Shown here in pieces: positions 9,507 to 18,839 of a stretch of 64,000 nt of DNA; the first letter of the stretch is position 1, and each line of letters opens with the position of its first letter. Origin of the DNA: Spirochaetaceae bacterium. GTDB taxonomy: Bacteria > Spirochaetota > Spirochaetia > SZUA-6 > DRHE01. A program made the translations under genes and the position numbers. Where the stretch lies: positions 3,575,346 through 3,639,345 of the forward strand of contig CP070696.1 of assembly GCA_020353535.1 (NCBI GenBank), written 5' to 3'. A model generated the notes under the pieces. It was not told where the DNA came from. It saw only the letters and a program-made list of their open reading frames with translations, and did not search any database.

Positions 9507-12500
9507 CTAGATCAAGATCTCAGTCTGCCACATCGGCGGAGTCGGGGTGTTGCCGCCGAGCAGTAGATTCTTCAAGGCGACGGTCTTGGGATCCGCCTCG
9601 ATATTGTAGTGGCGCAGCAGCTTGGTATTTAGCCGTTCAAAGATTCTGGGTATTTCACTGCGGTTGCCGACCAGGGTACTCGTTATCATCAACAATCGAT
9701 AGGCCGGCTCGCAGAGAGGATCTTTGACAAGGATTTCTTTTGTTAATCCGAGAGCCGGACGAGACTTTTCACTGTCCAGATGCATTTTGATCAACGTCAT
9801 GAGCAGTTGGAGATATCTGTTTCGCAGATTTTCCCGTTCGTCCCGAATGTCGTCGTAGTAGAGGTCTTTTTCCAAAAAATCGCCTTTGTATATTTCTTTC
9901 GCCTTTAAAAATGCGCTGAGCGCACCCTGTTTGTTCTCCCGCTTCAGCTCGAGTTCCCCCAAATGGACGAGGGCTTCAAAATCGTCTGCGTCGATCGTAC
10001 AGATATCCAAGTTCAAGCCAATTGTATTCGTGCTGGTCGTGATATACTCCGCCCCTTCGCCGAGTATCTTACGCAGACGATAGGCGATGGTGTTCAGATT
10101 GTTTCGGGAGCTTTTCTCCAAGTATCCCGGCCAAAACAGCTGGTAAAGAACCTCCTTTACGAGGCCGTGCTTTCGATGGACGATAAGCAGTTTCAGCAGG
10201 TCCATGACCTTCTTGTGCCTGGCCAGCGTGGAAGAGGGAATCTCTTTTCCATTCAACACGATTCGAAAGCTGCCCAATGTGTAGAGGTATAGCCCCGATA
10301 CACTCTGGTTGATGATTTGGGAGGCAGTCATGTGCTTCAGGCGGGGGAAATCCTGAAAGGCTCCGATATTGCCGGCGATGGCGATATTATGCAACAGCGC
10401 AGGGTTGCATACATCCAGATTACGGTAATCCTTTTCGTCCAGAATCGACTCCATCTTCCGAAAGTAGGATTTGCTCTTCTCGGGCTTGTCGATTTTATGG
10501 TGGATATATCCGAGAAGCGCAAAGGCCGTTGCATTCGGGTAGGGATACTTCTGCTCCGGGGCTTCTTTGACAAGCCTGTTCAGAATTTCAACAGCAAGTT
10601 TGTATTTCTCGAAGTATATCAGGATTTCGGCCAGTGCAAGATAGCTGTAAGGAAAGTCCGGAATCAGGAGCTTCTGATTTTCCGGGTCCATGAGCCGCAT
10701 GCAGTAAAACTCGGCGCGGCTTCTGTCGTTTTTACAGTAGGCCAGCAGCATATCTAAGAGGTAGAAGGACAGATAGCGGACGTAGAGATTCTCACCGATA
10801 TTTTCTTCCCGCACGGATTCGAGCAGGGTCTCGGCTTTGTCCAGTTCCGGAATGTAGAGGGAATAGAACACCTGATTCAGTCTGAGGTATTTTGAAAAGG
10901 AAAATTCGGGAAAGGCCTTTGCCAGACCCTGTTCCGCCTGATCCAGCGCCTGGCTAAGCTCACCGCTATAGAAATAACTATCACCGAGGTAGAAACGCAG
11001 TAATGGCTCGTACTGACGAAAGGAAGGGTTTTTATCGATCAGCTGTTCTGTTTTTTTCAGTATTTCGGCGGACCGTTTAAACTCTCCTCTGTCGATATAG
11101 ATCTTAGCCAGGACGAACCGGGAAAAAATTAACACCTCATTGTTTTGGATCTTGTAAGCGGTCTCCTCGGCGCGCAGGGCGATTTCGAGGGCATCGTCCA
11201 AATCGGGTTTCGTCCACCAGCGCCCGAAAGAAATGAGGGCTTCGAGAGTCAAACGTGTCTCCAGGCGGAGCTTTGATCCGAAGTTGTCGAGAAACGACTG
11301 GGCCGTTTTATCCAGCTCTTCGATCGCCTCCCGGTTTCCCTGATAGAAAATGTAATTCACCAGCAGTACCGCATGTATTTTAGCTTCCCGGTTGATATCA
11401 CCGGATTTGCGGAATATCTCCAGCAGATCCAGTAATGTCTTACGGGACACGAAAGGCTGTACGAGGTTGGTGGTAATGGTATAGTAGTAAAGTAGAAGGG
11501 GATTTTGGTTTCTGACCTCCTCGGGAAAACTGACTACCAGCTCGTGTAATTTCCGATACTGACCCGAGTCCAACAGCTCATCCGCCTCTGAGAGAAAGAT
11601 CTTCTGGGCTTCGGTGAAGCCTCTGCTGAGCAGCAGGTGATGAGTTGCCTCGTCTTCACTTCCGTTATTACGATAAAAATCAGCTGCAGACCGGTGGATT
11701 TTCGTCTGTTCGCTCTTCGGGAGGTTTTGAAACAATCCATTCAGATACCGGGAGAAAAGAGGATGGAAGGCGAATTTCTTGTTCGCCATGTCAACCTTTT
11801 CGATAAAGAGGTTGCTGTCTTGGAATCCTTCTATGAGCGCTGAACCGGATTTGCCGGTCACGGCGGTAGTAAAATCCGGTGTGAATGTCCCGGCTATTGA
11901 CAATTTTACCAACGCCTCCTTCTTTTCTGCAGTTAAACCAGTAAAAACCTCTTCTTCGAAAAACTGCCTGAGCGAAGGCAGGGTTTTTTCCGAGATAAAC
12001 TGCTGCACGATCTGTGTTTGCAAATCCTTCGCTTTCGATTCCAGAGATTCCGCCAGATGGACCAATCCCGTGCTCCAGCCCTGGGTGAGCTCGTAGATCT
12101 CTTCGATTTCGGCAGGAGTGAGATCAATCTTGTAGACACGGGTAAAAAGATCGCTGGCTTCTTCTCTGGTGAAGGCCAATTCGCAATCCCCGATTTCGAG
12201 AAACTCTTTCCCAGCGATTATCTGTGAAAGCGTAAGTTTCGGGTATTCCCGGGAGATCAGCACCAGATGAGCCGAGTCCGGGAGTGCCGACATGAGAAGG
12301 TTCATCAGATCCCTTGCCCCGGTGTAAGGATTCACCTTATGGAAGTCATCCAATACCAGATAGACCTCTTCGGAAAAATGATCTTCAAGTGATTTTGTGA
12401 ACCGCGTCAGAGAGTTGAAAAGGGCATTATCCTGATAGGAAGACGTTTCCTCCTTCCGAGCCGCACCCAAAGAATCCTCGAGTCTCTCGAGCAGCAGGAA

Positions 12501-12725
12501 AGGATCGTGATCCCCTTCGGACAAGGTGTACCAGAGATGCGAGCCGCCTCCCTTTTGAAGGAACTCCGATACAAGAAAAGATTTTCCCTGCCCCGCTCGG
12601 CCGTGGATAAGGATCACCTTCCTGTCCAGCCGATCGAGGAGGCAGTCAACCAGTCTGTTCCGGGTTAAGATTTTCTTTAATAAGGGTTTCCTTGATCGAT
12701 CTATAACAGACAGGCTAGTGTTCAT
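9507..12725 (-). CDS. STAND-type ATPase transcriptional regulator with C-terminal SARP/BTAD domain
   Basis: This protein of about 1072 aa begins with a MalT-like NTPase: Walker A GRAGQGKS at about 42-49 and a Walker B-like VYLVLDDFHK. A long TPR-like helical region follows, and from about residue 811 an OmpR-like winged helix (LYTLGSFRIVLNG) with a bacterial transcriptional activator domain (RNNLNTIAYRLRKIL to the end). SARP/BTAD proteins are normally positive regulators that bind direct or inverted repeats near -35. The start is chosen at the ATG at 12725; a TTG at 12776 would add 17 residues and neither has a strong Shine-Dalgarno. The gene is divergent from unit A, and a copy of the island's 26-bp motif lies between them. 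It is the best candidate for the island's activator (inference). Confidence 0.85.
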   Translation of the reverse strand: MNTSLSVIDRSRKPLLKKILTRNRLVDCLLDRLDRKVILIHGRAGQGKSFLVSEFLQKGGGSHLWYTLSEGDHDPFLLLERLEDSLGAARKEETSSYQDNALFNSLTRFTKSLEDHFSEEVYLVLDDFHKVNPYTGARDLMNLLMSALPDSAHLVLISREYPKLTLSQIIAGKEFLEIGDCELAFTREEASDLFTRVYKIDLTPAEIEEIYELTQGWSTGLVHLAESLESKAKDLQTQIVQQFISEKTLPSLRQFFEEEVFTGLTAEKKEALVKLSIAGTFTPDFTTAVTGKSGSALIEGFQDSNLFIEKVDMANKKFAFHPLFSRYLNGLFQNLPKSEQTKIHRSAADFYRNNGSEDEATHHLLLSRGFTEAQKIFLSEADELLDSGQYRKLHELVVSFPEEVRNQNPLLLYYYTITTNLVQPFVSRKTLLDLLEIFRKSGDINREAKIHAVLLVNYIFYQGNREAIEELDKTAQSFLDNFGSKLRLETRLTLEALISFGRWWTKPDLDDALEIALRAEETAYKIQNNEVLIFSRFVLAKIYIDRGEFKRSAEILKKTEQLIDKNPSFRQYEPLLRFYLGDSYFYSGELSQALDQAEQGLAKAFPEFSFSKYLRLNQVFYSLYIPELDKAETLLESVREENIGENLYVRYLSFYLLDMLLAYCKNDRSRAEFYCMRLMDPENQKLLIPDFPYSYLALAEILIYFEKYKLAVEILNRLVKEAPEQKYPYPNATAFALLGYIHHKIDKPEKSKSYFRKMESILDEKDYRNLDVCNPALLHNIAIAGNIGAFQDFPRLKHMTASQIINQSVSGLYLYTLGSFRIVLNGKEIPSSTLARHKKVMDLLKLLIVHRKHGLVKEVLYQLFWPGYLEKSSRNNLNTIAYRLRKILGEGAEYITTSTNTIGLNLDICTIDADDFEALVHLGELELKRENKQGALSAFLKAKEIYKGDFLEKDLYYDDIRDERENLRNRYLQLLMTLIKMHLDSEKSRPALGLTKEILVKDPLCEPAYRLLMITSTLVGNRSEIPRIFERLNTKLLRHYNIEADPKTVALKNLLLGGNTPTPPMWQTEILI

Positions 12726-12814
12726 TAATATCCATACGGCAGAGAAAAGTTTATACGAGGGGTTTCCAGCGGTCAAGAACTCAGTGTAGGGTAGCGGGAG
12801 CAGAAATTATTCCT

Positions 12815-12859
12815 ATAACATCTGGTTATCAGTGTTGTGAGAGAAACACTTCTTACAAA
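12815..12859 (+). promoter_or_regulatory. Motif copy A plus -10-like hexamer upstream of aminotransferase operon
   Basis: Bases 12815-12840 read ATAACATC, five variable bases, then ATCAGTGTTGTGA, matching the other three copies in the island. It is the most divergent copy in the second half (ATCAG for GTTAG). A -10-like TACAAA starts at 12854, exactly 14 nt after the motif end. TTATTCCT directly before the motif is shared in part with copies B and C. The ATG of unit A is 57 nt downstream of the motif. No canonical -35 is seen because the motif occupies that position. Confidence 0.7.
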
Positions 12860-12896
12860 TAAGGTCGTTCACTAAATCCTGTGGGAGAATAAAGCA

Positions 12897-14195
12897 ATGG
12901 AAAGCGGACAAAAAAGCAGAGCGATGTTCGAGCGGGCAAAGAGGGTTATGCCTCGTGGAGTAACCTCAAACTTTCGTTATTGGGGAGAAGATAAAACCCT
13001 GGTGGTAAAAAAAGCCAAGGGAGCCTATCTCTGGGATCAGGATGACAAAAGGTTTATCGATTACCGGCTAGGATTCGGACCCGTCATCCTTGGCCACGGC
13101 AACGAAAAGGTATTGAGTCGCGCCAAAGAGGCTCTTGAAATCGGAAACACCTTCGCCATGACCAGTGAATACGAGATTTCCGTTGCCGAAAAGATTACGA
13201 AACTGGCGGGGGTCGACTTGGTTCGCTACGCCAATTCCGGTACTGAGGCCACCATGCATGCCATTAGAGTAGCCCGGGCTTTCACCGGCAGGAACAAGGT
13301 GCTGAAGTTCGAAGGCTGTTACCACGGTTTCCACGATTACACCCTCTGGAACTGCTACCCGCCGATTCCCGGTGCCGGATACAGACGATCACCGGTACTG
13401 GTAGCACACGGGTCCGGAATACCTCATTTGATCGGTCAGTTGGTCATATCGGTACCGTACAATGACGAGGATCTGCTGGAAAAACGAGTCAAAGAGAATT
13501 GGGGGGATATCGCCTGCATCATCGTCGAGCCTCTAATGGGGAATACCGCTTCCATAATGCCCAAGAAAGGATATTTGCAGTTTATCCGTAAACTTTGTGA
13601 CCAGTACGGTATCATCATGATCATGGATGAAGTGAAAACCGGATTCCGCATCGCCAAGGGGGGAGCCCAGGAATACTTCAAAGTCAAGGCGGATCTGGTA
13701 ACCTACGCGAAAGCCATGGGCAACGGCTTTCCGGTGGCTGCCTTTTGCGGAAAAAAGGAAATCATGGGTGAAATCGGCCCATTGAAGATACCCCACGGCG
13801 GAACCTATACGGGAAACGCGGTATCCACCGCAGCGGCGGACGCTACCTTGGAAGAAATCGCCTCCGGTGCTCTGAAGAAGGTAGACCGGCACGGACAGAA
13901 GCTGATGGAAGGAATAAAGAAGATAATCGATCGGCAGGGGGTTCCCGCGATCGTGCACGGCCCTCCCTCCATGTTCGGAATTGTATTTTCGGACAAAGAG
14001 GAGATAACGGAGTACCGAGATTGGGCCGCTTCGGATCATGATACCTATGAAAAGGTGATCCAAAAACTACACGACAAGGGGGTCATGCCGGATTTTGATT
14101 CCAGAGAACCCTGGTTTATTTCCAGCGCACACTCCGACGGCGATGCGGATGTGGCGCTTCAGGCTTTTGAAGAAGCATTAAAAGAGGTGCTTTGA
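12897..14195 (+). CDS. Class-III PLP-dependent aminotransferase/aminomutase (glutamate-1-semialdehyde aminomutase-like)
   Basis: The 432-aa protein is a fold-type I PLP enzyme of the glutamate-1-semialdehyde 2,1-aminomutase subgroup (PRGVTSNFRYW near the N-terminus, NSGTEATMHAIR at 113-124). The PLP ring Asp is D244 in MDEVKTGFR and the Schiff-base lysine is probably K272 in TYAKAMGNGFP. It is first in unit A, 63 nt before a saccharopine-dehydrogenase-like gene, so heme biosynthesis is unlikely; a transaminase or aminomutase on an island-specific amino acid is more likely. GTGGGAGAAT precedes the ATG. A degraded relative of residues about 143-254 is present at 37670-38013. Confidence 0.9.
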   Translation: MESGQKSRAMFERAKRVMPRGVTSNFRYWGEDKTLVVKKAKGAYLWDQDDKRFIDYRLGFGPVILGHGNEKVLSRAKEALEIGNTFAMTSEYEISVAEKITKLAGVDLVRYANSGTEATMHAIRVARAFTGRNKVLKFEGCYHGFHDYTLWNCYPPIPGAGYRRSPVLVAHGSGIPHLIGQLVISVPYNDEDLLEKRVKENWGDIACIIVEPLMGNTASIMPKKGYLQFIRKLCDQYGIIMIMDEVKTGFRIAKGGAQEYFKVKADLVTYAKAMGNGFPVAAFCGKKEIMGEIGPLKIPHGGTYTGNAVSTAAADATLEEIASGALKKVDRHGQKLMEGIKKIIDRQGVPAIVHGPPSMFGIVFSDKEEITEYRDWAASDHDTYEKVIQKLHDKGVMPDFDSREPWFISSAHSDGDADVALQAFEEALKEVL

Positions 14196-14258
14196 TCATC
14201 CGCTCGAAGCTCTCGGAAAAGGAAAAACACCAATAATCAGTCATTGAGGAATCGAATT

Positions 14259-15467
14259 ATGAAGAAAATCTTGGTATTGGGAGCCGGCGCTCAAGGAAGC
14301 GTTGTGGTTCGACATCTGGACCGGGAGGCGCCGGTGAAGGAAATCGTCAGTGCCGATTACGATCCGGGGGCGGCCCGCACCCTGGTAAAGGGACTCAAAA
14401 AAGCCAAAGCCCTGCAGGTGGATGCCAACAACATCGAAGAGATACTGGCTGCCGCCAGAGGAGCGCAGCTGATCGTGAACGCTCTGCCACCGGAGTTCAA
14501 TCCCACGGTGATGGAAGCGGCGCTGAAGGTAGGCGCAAACTACCAGGACCTGGCCACCGGGCCGGTGAAAGCCTGCGGCTTCGTGGAATCGGTTACCCGG
14601 GAACTGGATCTGAGTGATAAGTTCAAATCCGCCGGTCTGTGCGCTCTGATCTGCGCCGGATCCGCGCCCGGATTGACCAGTGTGGTGGGAAGGCATGGGG
14701 CGGACAAACTGGATTCCTGTCAACGGATTGAAATTCTCATGTATGACGCTATTTGGACCAAGCGTTTCATCCCCTTCTGGTGGTCTCCTTCCACCGCCTT
14801 CGGCGACATGGCCATGAGACCGACGATTTGGAAGGACGGGAAATTCGTCGAGGTCGAACCGTTCGGCGATCCTGTTATCGAAGATCTTAGAGGAATAGGT
14901 CCACGACGAATGGTGTATCACCAGCACGAAGAAGCGATCACCTATCCGTTGTTCATCAAAGGGCTGAAGTATGCAGCCTTGCGCTACGGGGGAGCCAACC
15001 TGGAGTACGCCAACAAGCTCTACCTGCACGGACTCCTCGGGATGGAGCCAGTGGACATTAATGGGGCAAAGGTCGTCCCTCTCGATCTGGTCTGCCGTCT
15101 GACCCCACCCGCCCCTTCGACACCGCAGGAGATACGCGAGGTGGTGGAGGAGGGCATCGATATCGAAGAAGGGGCACTGGTCGTGCGGATAGAGGGTCTG
15201 AAAGACGGTAAAGAGGTCCGTCTGGATAACTATATCAATGCTCCGGGACTGACCGAAGCCTCCAAGAAGTATGGAATGTCCCACGAAACAGCGATAACCG
15301 GACAGTGTGCCTTCTTGTTTACGAAGCTGTTCGTACATAATAGAATCGAACACAGGGGAGTCTTCCCTCCGGAGGCACTAGAGCTGGAGACGCGGGAGCA
15401 CTATCTCCAGGAAGCGGCGAAGCTCGATATCTCTGTGGACGAGATCGTTGAAACCCGTCTAGCCTGA
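14259..15467 (+). CDS. Saccharopine dehydrogenase-like oxidoreductase (paralogue 2)
   Basis: The 402-aa protein has an N-terminal NAD(P)-binding motif (ILVLGAGAQGSVVVRHL) and the saccharopine-dehydrogenase domain pattern, including NALPPEFNP and LICAGSAPGLTSVVGR, where the related paralogue at 21129 has IIGCGETPGISNVLAR. The start at 14259 is preceded by TTGAGGAATCGAATT; upstream TTG starts were rejected. The C-terminus carries HRGVFPPEA, shared with paralogue 3 as HKGVLPPEA. Family members reduce imines formed between an amino group and an oxo acid or aldehyde, or run the reverse. Position between an aminotransferase and ABC permeases suggests it acts on an imported amino compound (inference). 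Confidence 0.85.
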   Translation: MKKILVLGAGAQGSVVVRHLDREAPVKEIVSADYDPGAARTLVKGLKKAKALQVDANNIEEILAAARGAQLIVNALPPEFNPTVMEAALKVGANYQDLATGPVKACGFVESVTRELDLSDKFKSAGLCALICAGSAPGLTSVVGRHGADKLDSCQRIEILMYDAIWTKRFIPFWWSPSTAFGDMAMRPTIWKDGKFVEVEPFGDPVIEDLRGIGPRRMVYHQHEEAITYPLFIKGLKYAALRYGGANLEYANKLYLHGLLGMEPVDINGAKVVPLDLVCRLTPPAPSTPQEIREVVEEGIDIEEGALVVRIEGLKDGKEVRLDNYINAPGLTEASKKYGMSHETAITGQCAFLFTKLFVHNRIEHRGVFPPEALELETREHYLQEAAKLDISVDEIVETRLA

Positions 15468-15494
15468 AGGCAGGTAAACTTCAACGGACTAGAT

Positions 15495-16493
15495 ATGGCT
15501 GCAAGAGGATTTATTAGTTTCGCTATTAGAAAGCTGGTTGCCGCCGCGATTACGATAATCGCAATAACCTGCGTTAACTTCGTCATCTTTCGCATGGCTC
15601 CGGGAGATCCGGTGCGGATGATGTTCCGAGATCCAAGGGTCAGTGCGGAGCAGATGCAAAAAGTACGGGAGAAGTTCGGCTTGGACAAGCCTCTGTCCGG
15701 CCAGTTTGTTGCTTATGTAAAAGAACTGGCTAAGGGGAATCTGGGCATCTCCTTCTGGCAGAAAAGACCCGTGCTGGAGGTGATCGCCGACAGGATCCCT
15801 CAGACACTCATTCTGGTGATTACGGCTTTGGTGATTGCCGTTATTCTGGGCACCCTTTTTGGTGCCATGGCAGGGTGGCGGAGCGGGACACGCTTCGATT
15901 CCATTGTTATGAGTGTGTCCCTTGCCCTGTATTCAATACCGACCTTCGCCATGGGTCTTTTAATGCTGTTGGTGTTTTCCTTTCTGCTTTCGGTGTTTCC
16001 ACTGGGAGGAATTTCTACGCCGGCCTCCGGTTTTACGGGAATCAGGCAAGTTCTCGACATTTTGTGGCACATGGTTTTACCGGCGATTTCGATCGTGTTC
16101 TGGTATATCGGCGAATACGTACTGCTCACCCGCAGCTCGATGATCGATGTCCTGGGCAAGGAGTACATAACCACCGCCAGATCCAAAGGCTTGAAAGAGC
16201 GGGTGATTCTCAGGGGGCACGCATTGCGCAACGCCCTGTTGCCGGTGGTTACCATGACCGGCGTTAACTTTGCCTTCGCTATTGGCGGTGTCATCGAGGC
16301 TGAAACTGTGTTTTCCTGGCCCGGGGTGGGAAGGCTTGTCTATGATGCGGTATTGAAGCGGGACTATCCACTGCTTCAAGGCATCTTCCTCATATTTGCC
16401 ATCTCCGTTGTTCTACTCAACCTCTTCGTGGATCTGATCTATGGCTACATCGACCCGAGGATCAAGGTCGGGGGAGAGAGGAAGGTGGGATGA
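15495..16493 (+). CDS. Dipeptide/oligopeptide-type ABC transporter permease (DppB-like)
   Basis: The 332-aa inner-membrane protein has the DppB/OppB pattern. It shows an N-terminal helix followed by VNFVIFRMAPGDPVRMM, a large periplasmic loop, and the cytoplasmic EAA loop (YITTARSKGLKERVILRGHALRNALLP) that docks the ATPase. It overlaps the DppC-like gene by 4 nt (ATGA). The solute-binding protein and ATPases that would complete the importer are not adjacent: they lie at 26476 and 28367-30330, in units with the same upstream motif. Substrates of this class range from peptides to nickel chelates, opines and oligosaccharides. Confidence 0.92.
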   Translation: MAARGFISFAIRKLVAAAITIIAITCVNFVIFRMAPGDPVRMMFRDPRVSAEQMQKVREKFGLDKPLSGQFVAYVKELAKGNLGISFWQKRPVLEVIADRIPQTLILVITALVIAVILGTLFGAMAGWRSGTRFDSIVMSVSLALYSIPTFAMGLLMLLVFSFLLSVFPLGGISTPASGFTGIRQVLDILWHMVLPAISIVFWYIGEYVLLTRSSMIDVLGKEYITTARSKGLKERVILRGHALRNALLPVVTMTGVNFAFAIGGVIEAETVFSWPGVGRLVYDAVLKRDYPLLQGIFLIFAISVVLLNLFVDLIYGYIDPRIKVGGERKVG

Positions 16494-17368
16494 AAAAGGC
16501 ACGACTCAGGCTGGCCAAGGCCAGGGATTTCCTGAAGCTTCTACTCACTCACCGGATGGGACGGGCGGGTCTGATCATCTTTTTAATATTCGCTGTCATG
16601 GCCGCATTTGCCCCGTTTCTGCGCACCGTCGATCCGGGAAGAACGGGGAAAGTTGAAAACATCCTGAAACCTCCATCCATGCAATTTTGGCTGGGAACCG
16701 ATGATCTTGCCCGGGATATCTGGAGCCAGGTGATTTTCGGATCGAGAATGTCATTGATGATCGGTTTTCTGGCAGGCGCTCTATCGATTTTGATCGGTTC
16801 CTTTATCGGATTGATAGCTGGCTTTTACGGAGGCAGGCTCGACGAATTGTTAATGCGTTTCGTCGACTTTTTCATGATGCTGCCCGTGCTGCCGTTAATG
16901 ATCGTCCTGGCAGCCATGCTCGGCCCCAGTGTCTGGAACATCATTCTCGTCGTCAGCATCGTGAATTGGCCGGCCACGGCCCGGGTGGTGCGCTCCCAGG
17001 TCCTCTCGCTGAAGGAGAGGGCTTTTGTAGAAGCTTCCCGCTGCATCGGAGCAAGCGATGGTTACCTGATCTTCCGGGAAATCCTTCCCAACGTGGTACC
17101 GATCATCTTCGCCCAAGCCGTACTGATGGTAACCTGGGCTATTTACTCCGAGTCGGTATTGAGCTTTCTCGGATTAGGTGATCCGACTACCATTACCTGG
17201 GGAATGATGCTTAACTTTGCCTTCGAATCCGGAGCCATGGCCAGAGCCGTCTGGTGGGTGCTCCCGCCGATCGCCTGTATCGTGACCTTGATCCTCGGTT
17301 TTACATTTTTCGGCACGGCCATCAGTGACGTGATGAAACCGGGGTACCGGGAGAGCCGGGGTCTGTAG
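16490..17368 (+). CDS. Dipeptide/oligopeptide-type ABC transporter permease (DppC-like)
   Basis: The 292-aa second permease has the DppC/OppC N-terminal pattern (HRMGRAGLIIF), the conserved FWLGTDDLARDIWSQVIFG stretch, and an EAA loop (VEASRCIGASDGYLIFREILPN). The ATG overlaps the stop of the DppB-like gene, so the two are translationally coupled and form the membrane dimer of a peptide-class importer. The next gene, an aminotransferase, starts 60 nt downstream after AAGGAG, so expression probably continues into it. Confidence 0.92.
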   Translation: MKKARLRLAKARDFLKLLLTHRMGRAGLIIFLIFAVMAAFAPFLRTVDPGRTGKVENILKPPSMQFWLGTDDLARDIWSQVIFGSRMSLMIGFLAGALSILIGSFIGLIAGFYGGRLDELLMRFVDFFMMLPVLPLMIVLAAMLGPSVWNIILVVSIVNWPATARVVRSQVLSLKERAFVEASRCIGASDGYLIFREILPNVVPIIFAQAVLMVTWAIYSESVLSFLGLGDPTTITWGMMLNFAFESGAMARAVWWVLPPIACIVTLILGFTFFGTAISDVMKPGYRESRGL

Positions 17369-17428
17369 GCCAATTCGCTCGGCGGCGGTGAAAAACAAAC
17401 GCCGCTGCCGGGATCACAAGGAGTAAAT

Positions 17429-18796
17429 ATGAGCCTCGTCCCTGATAAACGTCCCGTTCCTGATATCCGTGTTTCACCGCCCGGTCCCCTCAGCCGGAAG
17501 ATACTGAACAAACAAAACAAGATATTCTACCCGGGTTTGACTCACGGTCTGGCTCCTTTCATCATAAAACGGAAGTACGGCTTCGCGGTGGAAGATGTGG
17601 ACGGAAACATCTATCTTGATCTGGTCTCTGCCTCGGGCTCGGTGCCATTGGGCAGCGCCCACCCGGAAATTACCGCAAAAGCAGTCGAGGCTCTTAGGCT
17701 ATACGGGAACGAGGACAGTCATGCTCTGGCTTGCGAGCTTATGCTGCCCCTGGCAGAAAAACTGATCGAGATAGCCCCCAAGAGCCTGACCCGGGTGGAT
17801 ATCTCCCTCAACGGCACTGAAGCGGTGGAAACCGCTATTCGCTTCATGCGCCGTTTTACCGGGCGCTCTGTTATCATCGGTTTTTTCGGGAGCTATCACG
17901 GCGAATCCGGGGCAACTGCAAGCCTAGGGGCGGAAGAGGCTTCGATCAGCAAGGGATTGCGCTCCATCACTCCAGGTTTTATCCATGTTCCCTATCCCAA
18001 CTCCTACCGTTGTCCCTTCGGTCCGCCTCGCGCGCGAGGGAGCGGTGACAGCACCGTTGACTACATCCGGGATTACCTGCTGTTCCACGCGGTCCACCCC
18101 TCGGAAATAGCCGGAGTGATCATCGAGCCGATTCTCGGAGCGGGCGGCTGCGTCACTCCACCTGATTCGTTCTGGCCTGCCCTGGTTGATATCTGCAACG
18201 AGCACGACTGGCTGCTCTGCGCCGATGAAGTAAAAACCGGCTTCGGGAGAAGCGGTAAGATGTTCGCGGTGGAGCACTGGGGAGTAGAGCCCGATTTAAT
18301 GTGTCTCGGCAAAAACCTCGGTGGGGGCGTAATGCCGATCGGCGCGGTTCTGGGTAGTGAAAAGGTGATGGGATCTTTCGATGACGTCTCAACCGGCAGC
18401 ACCTGGTCCTGGTTACCGGCTGCCTGCGCGGCGGCGATCGAATGCATAGAGGTATTCCAACGGGAACCCATACTGCAGAACGTATTGAAATTGGAACAAG
18501 CGGGAAAGCGCGGCCTGAGCAGCCTACCCGAACGCTACGAAATAGTGGGAGACGTGCGCATCAAAGGTTGTTTCATGGGCGTGGAGTTCGTCAAGGACCG
18601 CCGCAGCAAGGAACGGGCTCTTGACTTTCAAGAGGAGGTTACCCGGCAGTGTTTCCGGAGGGGCATTTTCGGCGATTCCAGCTCCAGCTCATATAACATC
18701 CAACCCTCGTTGATAACGCCAGTCGAGGTTTTTCAGAGGGGTATCCAGCTGTTTGAAGAAGCGATACAGGCTGCCTCGAGTTCTTCCACCGGCTGA
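17429..18796 (+). CDS. Class-III PLP-dependent aminotransferase (GABA/ornithine-type)
   Basis: The 455-aa protein is a class-III (omega) aminotransferase. It shows SLNGTEAVETAIR near 126-138, SYHGESGATASL near 155-166, PLP Asp266 in CADEVKTGFGRSG and the Schiff-base lysine K295 in CLGKNLGGGVMP. It resembles 4-aminobutyrate/acetylornithine transaminases more than the first gene of the unit does, so the operon has two different subgroups rather than a duplicate. AAGGAGTAAAT precedes the ATG. It probably moves a terminal amino group to an oxo acid and so yields an aldehyde, which an AOR could oxidise (inference). Confidence 0.9.
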   Translation: MSLVPDKRPVPDIRVSPPGPLSRKILNKQNKIFYPGLTHGLAPFIIKRKYGFAVEDVDGNIYLDLVSASGSVPLGSAHPEITAKAVEALRLYGNEDSHALACELMLPLAEKLIEIAPKSLTRVDISLNGTEAVETAIRFMRRFTGRSVIIGFFGSYHGESGATASLGAEEASISKGLRSITPGFIHVPYPNSYRCPFGPPRARGSGDSTVDYIRDYLLFHAVHPSEIAGVIIEPILGAGGCVTPPDSFWPALVDICNEHDWLLCADEVKTGFGRSGKMFAVEHWGVEPDLMCLGKNLGGGVMPIGAVLGSEKVMGSFDDVSTGSTWSWLPAACAAAIECIEVFQREPILQNVLKLEQAGKRGLSSLPERYEIVGDVRIKGCFMGVEFVKDRRSKERALDFQEEVTRQCFRRGIFGDSSSSSYNIQPSLITPVEVFQRGIQLFEEAIQAASSSSTG

Positions 18797-18839
18797 ACCG
18801 TTTGCCGAACTCATCCCGTTGGATTAATGTGGAACTGTC

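Noticed and set aside
12726..12776. TTG start adding 17 residues to the BTAD regulator
   Set aside because: No better ribosome site than the ATG, and the added residues do not look like part of the STAND domain.
12897..14195. Annotation as heme-pathway glutamate-1-semialdehyde aminomutase (hemL)
   Set aside because: Sequence type is similar, but the operon with saccharopine-dehydrogenase-like and transporter genes and a regulated promoter argues for another substrate.
14241..15353. A 370-codon open frame on the minus strand
   Set aside because: Antisense to saccharopine-dehydrogenase-like paralogue 2; no motif.
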